From Beta vulgaris subsp. vulgaris (lineage: Eukaryota > Streptophyta > Magnoliopsida > Caryophyllales > Amaranthaceae): a stretch of DNA of 64,000 nucleotides. Made by a program: the position numbers and the translations under genes. Under the pieces are notes generated by a model. It had not been told where the DNA came from. It did not search any database and saw only the letters and a program-made list of their open reading frames with translations. Position 1 is the first letter of the stretch; each line of letters starts with the position of its first letter. The stretch is taken from assembly GCF_026745355.1 (NCBI RefSeq), contig NC_079202.1, positions 46,326,873 to 46,390,872 of the forward strand, in the 5' to 3' direction. This document shows, piece by piece, positions 23,751-34,103 of the stretch.

Positions 23751-24063
23751 TAATTAATAATCAAAGTATAAGGCTTATTTCTTTCTTCAAACTAGGCTAT
23801 GGGTATTCTGGCCCAAAAGAAACAAAAGATCATTTTAGTTGCTTTTCCCTCTGCAAATTCTATCATGCCAAACATTTATATTTTGAACGAAGTTGTTTGA
23901 GGAAGAGGATCCCCTATTCCCTAGCTGTGTTGCATAGCAGAGTAATAAACAGGGTGGCGCAAACAGATAAGGATTGAGTTAAGGTTTAGTTTTTGATAGA
24001 ATAAAACTATAATTGACATGGTCTTTATTGGACAAGATCTATTTTTCCAAATGATAATAAATA

Positions 24064-24142
24064 TTTCCTCCGTTTTAAAATAAGTGAAACACTTATCTCA
24101 AAAAGCCTCTCACATAAAATTAAGAAGTGTTTCACTTATTTC
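24064..24142. mobile_element. Short Stowaway-type MITE
   Basis: About 80 bp with inverted repeats built on AAGTGAAACACTT and AAGTGTTTCACTT. The left end has TTTCCTCCG after TA; the right end looks eroded. Confidence 0.5.
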
Positions 24143-24702
24143 ACAGCTGAGAAAGAACTAGATGATAAATAAATATATACATAAATAAAAAGAAAAAAAA
24201 AATGTCAAGTCCCTATATTTTATTCGTTTGTCTCTCCTACCATCTCCTTCCTCTTCTATTTGCCCATTGGTTATCGTCCTGCGATTAACCCACAACTTAA
24301 ATGGTTCCGCCTGCTTTAGCTCATCAACATGGCAACTAATAATAACCCGGCTAGGCCCGCCCAATTAACAAAGCTACTCATGGTCATGATCTCATCTCCA
24401 CTATCTCATTCTCTCCTATGCTAATTTTTCTTTTTTTAAGGTAACACTAATGACATTGGTTGGTAAAGGTATTAAGGTCCTCTTCTTTTGGACTTATTTT
24501 TAGTTCAGTTACTCTCTGCGGTTCAGTACACTTACTCTCTACAGTTCAGTTCAGTTTTTCCCAGTCCAAAAGAACAAGGCCTAAAGATATCACCAATTCA
24601 TTTGTCGGAACTCGATCGCTTCCTTCAGAAAAGAACCTTTCGCCTCGAATTTACTAGCACTCTAGAACTGTGCGGTAACTTGTTCAGAGGTGCCACAGCT
24701 AG
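24143..24702. other. Distal upstream region of XTH copy 2
   Basis: Non-coding. Short open frames on both strands show no domain. No motif was recognised beyond those listed separately. Confidence 0.35.
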
Positions 24703-24714
24703 GCGGCAACTTTG
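24703..24714 (+). promoter_or_regulatory. Distal shared XTH promoter block, copy 2
   Basis: Same 12-mer, GCGGCAACTTTG, as 1141-1152. It begins 372 bp before the start codon, against 370 bp in copy 1. Confidence 0.45.
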
Positions 24715-24820
24715 TTCAGCTCTGCTAAATCAAGACATTTGACTGATGGCCAAAAACAATCTCATTTTCATTCTACAATTTTACAACTTGTAGTAATATT
24801 AGTGCCTCATGAAAAGATAC

Positions 24821-24835
24821 CAGCTGTTTCACCTT
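24821..24835 (+). promoter_or_regulatory. Proximal shared XTH promoter block, copy 2
   Basis: Identical to the 15-mer at 1278-1292. It is followed by loosely matching sequence (CTTCCTAG) in both promoters. Confidence 0.5.
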
Positions 24836-24977
24836 CATCATTTGAGCCTTCCTAGCTAGAATCCTAATTCCTATCCATAATAGTAGCTTAGTACTAGTAA
24901 ACTAGTAGTCAACAAATCATTGTCTTTCTACCAACTTCACCAGCCGCCTTGATCATCATTCCTCATATTCTGACACA

Positions 24978-24984
24978 TATATAT
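24978..24984 (+). promoter_or_regulatory. TATA box of XTH copy 2
   Basis: TATATAT lies 97 bp before the ATG at 25075, a position comparable with the TATA box of copy 1. Confidence 0.5.
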
Positions 24985-25074
24985 CCTGCCCCATGCAACC
25001 TACGAAATCATCAAAACAAGCATTTTCCATTTGCAAAATATATATCACTTACCAACTACCATCATTTGCTCTCT

Positions 25075-26230
25075 ATGGCTTCGGCTACTTCTACCTTCCT
25101 CGTCAATATTCTTGTGGTTGTGTCTTTGACTGCAGCAGCATCTGCTGCCAGTGGTTTCAATCAAAATTTCGACATCACTTGGGGAGATGGTCGTGCCAAG
25201 ATTCTAAAGAACGGCCAGCTCCTCACCCTTTCCCTTGATAAAACCTCCGGCTCAGGCTTCCAGTCTAAGAACCAATACCTCTTTGGGAAGATTGATATGC
25301 AAATCAAGCTTGTTCCAGGGAACTCTGCTGGCACTGTAACTGCCTACTACGTATGTCTCTCTCCACCTTCTAGTCAGCCGTTGAAAATTATAATTAGTAC
25401 CCTGCTTAAAATATTTAAGTACTATCAGTGTCCTGTTTTCTAATAGCACTATCATGCTGATATTAATTCTTCAATTCTCAAATTAACAGTTATCATCCCA
25501 AGGACCTACCCATGATGAGGTAGACTTCGAATTCTTGGGCAACGTCACTGGCCAGCCCTATACTCTCCATACAAACATTTTCACAGAAGGGAAAGGTGGC
25601 CGAGAGCAGCAATTCCGTCTCTGGTTCGACCCCACTACTGACTTTCACACCTATTCCGTTCTCTGGAATCCCCAAAGAATCATGTAAGTAACGCATCCAT
25701 TTAATTCATAAACACACAATCCCTCTGTCCCCTTAGTAGTTTTCACATACCAGGATAACCGAAACAGACATGGGGGCGGATTATATTATAATGATCATGA
25801 CTGTAATCCTTCTTACCTTGCTATATTGCTTGGTCTCAGATTTTCTGTTGATGGTACACCTATCAGAGAATATAAAAACTTGGAATCCGTTGGAGTCCTT
25901 TTCCCAAAGAAGCAGGCAATGAGAATATACTCGAGCCTCTGGGACGCTGAAGACTGGGCAACGCAAGGTGGGCGGATCAAGACAGACTGGAACAAGGCTC
26001 CATTTATGGCTTCTTACAGAAACTTCAATGCAAATGCTTGTGTTTGGTCCAATGGTAAATCATCATGCCGTGGGTCTGGCTCAATCTCTGCCTGGATGAA
26101 CCAACAGCTTGATAACACAAACCAGCAAAGGCTGCGATGGGTGCAGAAGAACTTCATGATATACAACTACTGCACTGATACACAAAGGTTCCCTCAGGGT
26201 CTTCCTAAGGAATGCAAAGTAAACAATTAA
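25075..26230 (+). CDS. Xyloglucan endotransglucosylase/hydrolase, copy 2
   Basis: Exons are 25075-25350, 25490-25683 and 25840-26230, with the same GT-AG positions and phases as copy 1, giving 286 residues. The start is the ATG just before a signal peptide (about residues 1-26, Ala-rich). An upstream in-frame extension exists but lies in the leader, so it was not used. The GH16 catalytic motif is [10 protein letters not shown] (about residues 100-109; E102 and E106), with a glycosylation site NVT straight after. The C-terminal XET domain has YNYCTD and PKEC. The protein is secreted and remodels xyloglucan in the cell wall. The loop before the catalytic site is short, as in transglycosylase-type members. 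Introns are compact (139 and 156 bp), unlike copy 1. It converges on the methyltransferase gene, stop to stop about 740 bp apart. Confidence 0.95.
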
Positions 26231-26969
26231 AAAACTAAACTTTGTACAATACTTTTTTTTGCTAGTGCATTTTTTTCTATATTTATTCATGTTTGTACAA
26301 AAGTTTTCACATAATAGATAAGTTTGTATTCATAGTGGTAAATTGGTAAATGTAAAAATACGTTTGTATTTGTGCAGCAAAGTATCTCATATTTCACAAC
26401 TTCAAAATTTATGAAGTTAAAAAATGTAATTTGCAGGTCTGGGGGTAAAATTCCACCTTTCAAGCAAAGAAAAAAAAAAGGAAAGGGAGGGAAAAAAATT
26501 TCGAGGACTTACTGCCTTTGTTGAAGAATTGGAGCATGTCATCAAGAATGAAAGGCTTGATCTGCTGTAAATACATGTTTCTCACAGAATATTGGACACA
26601 CTGCACGCTAACAGGCTTATACTATATACAATCCAAAATAAATCAGTAGAGAATCCACCAGTACAATAAGCTAGATAATGCAGAACGAAATTCTTTCTAA
26701 TTGAAACTCTGAATCAACAGAATCAAGTACCGAGAATTGTGAATTTATGCTGATGGTATTAAGTATACAAGCAGAAGGAATGATACAACCATGTACAAGA
26801 AAATGAAAATCCTAAATGACAGCACCCAAAAAATTTCACGGATAGCAGTCAGATAATTTATGTATCATATACAATACATGGATACCATTAAAGATACTAA
26901 CGCGGGACTTTTAATGAATTTTGAGCATGACACCTCGGACAGACAGACAATCAAAGGAGATCCAAAAGC
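26231..26969. other. Convergent 3' intergenic region
   Basis: Holds the 3' UTRs of XTH copy 2 (+) and the methyltransferase (-). No separate gene or repeat was recognised. Confidence 0.5.
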
Positions 26970-27777
26970 TTAATTCGGTTTTGTAGCAGAGATCATGACG
27001 AAGAGCCCATTCCTTGTGCATCTAAAATCCACTAGACCACAGGTTGTGCAGAGATCTTCAAGCTCACGTTCAGATAGAAAAATCCGTGATCCTGAAATTT
27101 GCTGCAGGTACTACAATAGTACAACATGTGTCAAAAATAATGAGATCCGACCAATACCAGTCAAGTCCACTACAGAAAATTGGTAGCTGAACGAATTAAG
27201 TTCTAAGTTAATCATTTACCTCACGAAAATTACTTCTAAATGGCACAAGTGTGAAAGGGCCATCTCCTATGGTAGTTGTGGCAACAAATACACCCCCAGG
27301 TCTTAATATGCGACTTATTTCAGCACCCTGTACGTTCATTAAGATCACAACAGCAGTATTTCGAGTATAAGTCAAGGCATTGAGATTACTTATCTATAAA
27401 ACTAACATTAAGTAACATTAAGCAACAAGTAAAACCCTTCAAAAAAAAAAGGCAACAACTAAGATATAGAATATCCATTAATGCATAGTACAATATAAAC
27501 AAATACAAGGAAACAGAAGCTCATTAATGAAGATGGTGATATTGCTCTACACATATCACATTTATTTGTTACATAAAAAAAATAAAACAGTACATATATG
27601 ACTACATATATACATATACATATATATTATACACATATGTATATATACATAATACATATATGTACATATATGTAGATCAGTAGATATTTGTAGATATGTA
27701 GATCAGTAGATATATGTACATAAATACATACATACATGCATACATACATATACATACATGCATACATGCATACATAC

Positions 27778-27866
<89 letters not shown>

Positions 27867-28498
27867 CATATATATATTATATATATATATATATATGTAT
27901 AACATATACTCCCTCCGTCTTTTTTTATTTGCTACATTTTGCCATTTAGGGGTGTTTCAATTTATTTGCTACATTTGCAAATATTTCCATATATAGTACA
28001 TAGGTCCCACATTTATTTACAAATTTGCCATCACTCCCTTCTTGATTTTGTAAATGTTTCCATATATAATACATAGGTCCCACAATTTACCTATTTGTTT
28101 TTTTATTAATTCCATTTATGTCAATGGTCCCCACTCCCTCCTTGGTCTTTGTGAAAAAGTGCTTGTAGCAAATAAAAAAAGACGGAGGGAGTATATGTAT
28201 ATACATATATGTTATATGTATAACATATATATGTATATACATATATGTTATATGTATAACATATATATGTATACATATATACATATGTATATATATGTAT
28301 ATATATATATACATATGTATATACATATATATATATATGTATATATATACACATATGTATATACATATATATATATATACACATATGTATATGTATATAT
28401 ATATATACATATGTATATGTATATGTATATATACATATGTATATGTATATGTATATAAACATATGTATATGTATATACATATATACATATATACATAT

Positions 28499-28552
<54 letters not shown>

Positions 28553-31197
28553 TGCAAAATTATCTTCCGAACTTGATATTTGAAATTGGGACAATTTGAT
28601 GAACCACACTTTCTCATAGAAGAAAATAACGCAACATATAAAGGAAGAAATTGAATGACTCAAATGCCTCTTTCTTCTTCATACAGCTTGCTGACCGTTT
28701 GTGATGGTGAAAGATATAAGCAACACTGTAACACAAAGGGGGAGTTTTAAATGAATTTAAACCCCTTTCACAGCATATTCCTCCAACAAGTATCCAAGCA
28801 CCAAGAAAGATCAAACATGGCATATAGGCACTGGAATTTGCAGAGCCAAAGAGGCAAAGCGTAATTATTATAGGTAAATATACAGAATTTAGCCTTACAA
28901 AATACAATGACAATAAAAAAGAGAATCTTGACAATCTTTCTGTTCAGCACAAACACCCATCCATGACAAAGTTCAAACTGCAGAGATTATCTAATGCTTC
29001 AATGTTCTTGCTGCTGTTACGCAATGTCCTATATTCATCAGCACTAAACACACTAATGAACTAAGTTCGATTACCCTAAACCAATATCAATTTAGAGTAT
29101 GTGGCACTTAAAACTGAAAAGCTGGATAACAATCATCAGTAAATAACAAGTTGTGCTTACAGCATTGGATGGTGAAGGCCAGCAATGTAAAGCAGCACCA
29201 GCATGCACGGCATCAATGGAGCCAGAAACAAATGGTAGTCTAGAGATATCAGCTCTTACCAAAATCAATTTCCTGTTGAAAAAGAGAATTACGAACCAGA
29301 ACTTGTCAAAATAGGTCATCAAATGAATCCGTTATCAGCAAAAAAACACTTGAGTTCCAACAGTGTCACAAAATTCGCTGGGGGTGAGTGGGTGACTGCA
29401 AATTGTGAATTGGTATGGGAGAACTAATTCGCAATTCACAGTCGCCTCTAAAGGGGGCTCTACCGTAAAATCAGAACTCTATGCAGAGACTCCGTTCCTG
29501 ATTTCGTCCAAGTTCCGAAGCGATCTGGGAATTATGTGACACTGTTTTTAATTGATCTCAAAGATATGAGCTATAATAACATTGGGATTCCTACTCTTTG
29601 GGGAAACCTGGGTCCTCTTTAACAAATTCATAACACTGCTGCAACATTGCTTCTGAATAGTCAAGAGCAACAACACGAGAAAACAGTCCACTCTTGGCAA
29701 ATAGCCTTGAGAACAGTCCACTCCCACAGCTAGCATCTACAATGTTTCCACCTAAAACAGGTTTGAAGTATTCTTTCGCCATTTCAAACTGCAACCAAGA
29801 ACAATATATTGAATTATAAATAAGGCATTCAACACACATCAGCAAAGGCCAAAGAGTATCACATGAAACTTTCTAATAATGATAGGAAAAAATAGGGACA
29901 CAAAAAAGATGACATGATAGTATTTGCCCATATCAAAAACTTGCAAAAGCTAAAACAAGATCAAAGAAAGACAAGAGATCCTAAGTATGTAACAGGTTGT
30001 TTGAAAGCCAAAAATTCCAGCTACTATAATTTCTGGGACTAAAAAGCTGAAAAACTGACAAGATTACCTCTTTATCAGCACCTGGGTAACCACCAAGCCC
30101 AAAGTTTTGACGCCAGCCTCGCTCATACAGATACGACATGAACGGAGTACTGTATAAAGAAACAATCCATTCATATTAAACCTTGAGCTTAGATAAACTC
30201 ATAAACAGCAAAGTTGTAAGCAATAAAGACAATTTGAATATTAGCAGCACCTGAAAAACTCTGTTACTAGCGGCATGGATTCAACATAATCCTTGGCCCC
30301 GCTTGAAGTAGTAAGGTCAAAAATGAATTTGTTCTCATAGTACGTCTTCTTAGAGGTTTGGCTTTGTAGGGTAGTGCCACTGACAGTCTCTCTGCAATAT
30401 GTTCAACTCATCTAAGCAAATCATGTTAATTGTTAAATTCCTAAGATACCATGAATTTGTTCAACAAACAAAGATACAAAATGCTAGGGCAGAGGTAGGG
30501 TTTCACTGCTATTACAGTTTACAGTCGATTAGAGTTATGGTAAGTATATTATATTAGCGTCCTAGACTAATAATGAAATGACTAACGAGTATAGTTTCAT
30601 TATGATATTAAACTACACTCGTTTCCTTAGTAGTGTAGGACGCTAATATAATATACTTACCATAACTCTAATACAGTCTGGAAATAACTTACATTGATAA
30701 AGTTGAATCACCACTCCATGTTAAAGGTTCATAACAAATTGGGCAACCTAAAATGCTTTTGTTAGTATCACTGTTCTTGTCGGTTGTAACAGATTCCTGA
30801 AAAGTGAATTTACAAATTAGGAAGGCATGATTTTAACTTTTAAGGAAGCAGGAAGGTGATCATAATTCACAAGTCCCATAAAGGCAAGATTTATCCTATG
30901 TAAAAATATGACAACAAAGAACAACAGGGTGTAAACTGTAAACTGTAAACTGTAATGATATCAATTGACAAAATTGAGCAGAAAACAAAATGAGTATGAG
31001 AAAAAAAAAAAAAAAAAAGAGAAGCAAACCGGCGTCGTTTCGATGACAGCAATTGAAGAAACTCGGAGTCTAAGCTTGGGCAGAGAAAAATGGAGTGTTG
31101 GAGTTGAAATAAAAAAGAGGGTTTTGAGAGGATTATGACGGTAACTATAATTCCCATTGCTCAGAACAGGAATTAAGGTGCTTGTTATGCTTGACAT
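26970..31197 (-). CDS. Plastid-type SAM methyltransferase, At1g78140-like
   Basis: Eight exons on the minus strand: 31197-31030, 30796-30693, 30391-30251, 30149-30068, 29788-29595, 29272-29161, 27327-27220 and 27101-26970. All introns are GT-AG and the frame is open, giving 346 residues. The first ~55 residues are Ser/basic-rich, like a chloroplast transit peptide. The methyltransferase type 11 fold shows SAM motif I ([14 protein letters not shown]), an acidic strand end ([10 protein letters not shown]), and the motifs [12 protein letters not shown] and RILRPGG. Sequence and length fit the plant family of uncharacterised plastid methyltransferases (At1g78140/At2g41040); the substrate is unknown. 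The N-terminal CPIC pair of a zinc-ribbon-like motif is present, but the family's second C-x2-C pair reads SQTS here. Intron 6 is 1.8 kb and holds a MITE inside TA-rich microsatellites. Intron 2 holds a long hairpin. Confidence 0.93.
27595..27905. repeat. TA/CATA microsatellite, intron 6
   Basis: Long runs of TA and ATACATAC repeats. Open frames of alternating Tyr and Ile on both strands here are artefacts of the repeat. Confidence 0.95.
27909..28191. mobile_element. Stowaway MITE related to the window's mariner
   Basis: This 283-bp element is flanked by TA (27907-27908 and 28192-28193). Its inverted ends begin CTCCCTCCGTCTTTTTTTAT. The first ~73 bp and last ~68 bp match the two ends of the 5.55-kb mariner at 49429-54979 with only a few differences, while the middle differs. 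It sits in an intron of the methyltransferase gene, inside a TA repeat. Confidence 0.9.
28194..28550. repeat. TA/TATG microsatellite, intron 6
   Basis: Continues the TA-rich repeat on the far side of the MITE, as ATATGTATATACAT-type words and then pure TA. Confidence 0.95.
30528..30672. repeat. Long hairpin / foldback MITE in intron 2
   Basis: The first 36 bases (from ATTAGAGTTATGG) are the exact reverse complement of the last 36, and the match continues imperfectly inward, leaving a small loop. ACAGTC occurs just outside both arms and may be a target duplication. A transcript of the host gene would fold here into a long stem. Confidence 0.7.
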
Positions 31198-31408
31198 TTT
31201 TTCTTCTGCTTCTGGAAATGAAAAATCAATTTCAGAAAAAGTAGCGAATACTGAGACTGTTATTGTGTTTGATTTTCAATTTTCATCTCATAATTTTGAC
31301 TTTTGACGTGTATAGATTTGTACCTGTAGCACAAAACACAACGAGGGGTTTCCATTTTTCTAGTTCAATTTTCTGAATTTATATATTTGAGACTTGAGTG
31401 GAGAAAAA
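31198..31408. other. Upstream region of the methyltransferase gene
   Basis: About 210 bp between the start codon and Helitron B, so the core promoter is confined here or overlaps the Helitron. No clear TATA box was seen. Confidence 0.4.
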
Positions 31409-32833
31409 TCTCTATTATACTTCCTCCGTTTCTAAATAAGTGCAACATTTGCATAGTGTTTACTATTCACAGTTTAAACTTTAATTAGCTTTGGTGATTT
31501 ACATTTTAGGAAAAACATAGTCATGTGGATCTTGTTAGATTCGTCTGAATGTGAATTTTTTAATATCAACTTTTTATAATTTTTAGTTATTGATAATTGA
31601 AGATATTAATGGTTAAAATAATGCATTGGCAAACGTGAAAACAAGAAGTGTTGCACTTATTTAGAAACAGAGGAAGTATAAGGGATGGGTGAGCAAGATG
31701 TCCTCTTTTGAAATGTCTATTTTGCCCCCTTCCCTTTCTAAATTACAAGGAATATCAAAATCATGATCGGCACTCAAAAAAAAAAACTACCGAAAATTAA
31801 TTTACAACACTCACTCACAAATAGTTTAAAAGGAGAAACTTTACAATCACTCATACAGTCGAGAAAATCACGTTATAAAAATCACGCAAATTACTCAAAT
31901 AATCAGAAAACTTTATTAAAACTTAAAATTAGCATACAGACTAAAACTAATAACCTAGAACGTCAATACATACAAAAACATTTACAAAAATTTACTTACA
32001 AATCACTATTCTCAAGAACCATTCACAATTAATGGTGGGTCATGATAAAAAAAATAGAGGTGTATTTGTAGTCAAATTGAAATTTAGAAGTTAGACAAGG
32101 AAAAAAATTATTTACTTTTTTTATAGTGTTCCCTATATATAATGAAACTTTTACATATATTTGGACCTATCTTTTTGTATTATATAATAGCGATTAATTA
32201 TCAAGGTAAAAAGGTTTATGTAAAATATCATTCAAGAATTGAAATGTAAAATATCTCTGTTATATAATAAGGGAGTGGGAGCTACGGTGTCCCTGAATGA
32301 AGAGACTATGTTACCCTCTTCCCATTCTAAATTAAAAATTCACTTACAAATCAAAGGGGGCTTCAAACAAAAATACAAAATATATAATATAACAATCACT
32401 CACAAGTCAACTAAAAAAATTGCATAATTTACGTTATGCAAATCACTAAAATGAGAAAACTTTATAAAAACATAAAAATTCACTTAAAAACTACTTTTTT
32501 ATGAAAAAATTGACTTGAAATCAAAGTGTCCACTTTCTTTACGAAGTACCGTACTTAATTCAAAAATCAACTAAAAAATTATAATATTAGAAATCATAAA
32601 TAAATTCAATAAAATTTCTATTTTGTTCATAGAATTTAACTTTGAAAAGTAAAAACAAAAAGATTGGTGAGAGACTTAACTCTTAAGTGATAGAAACTAA
32701 AGCAATCAAATTTTGCAACTAAAGACAATTACTTCATATGTCTAATATTTAAATTTTGACTCTTATGCCGAAGAAAATCAAGTTTCTGTTTTGAAAAAAA
32801 TTCAAGCACGCATCGTGTGCAAAAAAATTCTAG
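31409..32833 (+). mobile_element. Helitron B, head split by a MITE
   Basis: Same family as 14996-16162. The head TCTCTATTATA starts after A at 31409, is interrupted by a MITE at 31420-31676, and resumes at 31679. The tail has the palindrome GCACGCATCGTGTGC, then CTAG and T at 32834. Without the MITE and its TA duplicate it is 1,166 bp, one base from copy A. The inner second head is present at 32254. It is non-coding. Confidence 0.8.
31420..31676. mobile_element. Stowaway MITE inside Helitron B
   Basis: 257 bp, with ends CTTCCTCCGTTTCTAAATAA and the inverse ending AGAAACAGAGGAAG, flanked by TA at 31418-31419 and 31677-31678. Removing it with one TA restores the Helitron head seen in copy A. 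Confidence 0.88.
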
Positions 32834-34103
32834 TAAATATTTAGGGTATGTTCTCTTTGATATGAAACAATTTAAACTGAATTAAACTGAATTGAACTGA
32901 AATGAATTAAACTACAACTTATAGAAATGATAATTGGAGTTGAACTGAACTGAATTAAACTAATTGCAACTGAATTGAATTGAATTGAACTGAACTGAAA
33001 ATAAACCGGGAAAAACAAGTTATAATTAAGTCTTAGGTCTTGTTTACTTCAGCTAATTCTTATTGAATTGAACTTATTATTATTACTTAATTTACTTTTG
33101 TTGAATTTTTTAAATTCTTTTTGTTAAATTGAACTTATTTTTGTTGAATAGAACTTATTTTTACAGACTCTGTATTGTTTTTTCTTTTATAATATACTGA
33201 TTTTTGCTGAACTGGACTTATAACCAAACTTATCTTTTACAGAAATTTATTTTTGCTAAATGTGGTTACTTAGGCTTTGTTCACTTCAGCTAATGCTTAT
33301 TGAACTGAACTTATTATTTTTACTTAGTTTACTTTTTGCTGAATTAAACTTGTTTTTAATTGAATTTGAACTTGTTTTTGTTGGATTGAAGTTATTTTTA
33401 CTATCTCTATTGTTTTTCTTATATAATATACTGATTTTTGTTTAACTGACTTATCTTTTTTTTTTATCGTTAAGGCTTAGTTTCTCATTAATAAAGGAGG
33501 GGTACAGCTCATCAGGGCCATTCAGGTCCACACCTTACAATCAGACATTACAATCAAAGAAAGCAAAATCAGAACAACGCAGCTAAACATTTGGTTGCTT
33601 CCAAACTACAAATTCTGAATTGCAAAAAAACCCCTAATTTGCTATTAGATCAACAACTGGGTGAGAGTTTTGACCTTTATACGAAGTTGAGAGATTGGGG
33701 CCCCTGCTTCAAGCGGATCTGATGAAGTTCAAGATCAGGGTCAAATTTAGGGGGCCACCAGTGGAGGTAGAGAACCATTGTACTGCCATCTACGATCTTG
33801 ATTAGATTTCAATTGGATGATTTTTATATTGTTCACAATTGATAGATATTTGAGTTGCTCTGTGAATTGCTAGCACCTGCTGAGTTGAGATCCATTGGGG
33901 GAATTGGTCCTGAAAAGAGACAGAAAATCTCGTTGTTCTCATTAAGAAGAGTTCCTCCAATTACTGACCTCTTTTGGGAGGGGATCAATGAAACTTCAAC
34001 CTGCTAAGAAGCTTGGGAATATTCGTGGCGTCCTTGATGAGAGATAATCTGCAAGAATTTTTTGGATGGGGACCCTTCCATTAAAGATACCTTGTGTTTC
34101 TCA

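Noticed and set aside
27595..28550. CRISPR-like spaced repeats
   Set aside because: Simple dinucleotide repeats with no unique spacers, in a eukaryotic intron.
27627..28663. Long Tyr/Ile-rich open frames on both strands
   Set aside because: They are translations of TA/CATA microsatellites and a MITE in a methyltransferase intron.
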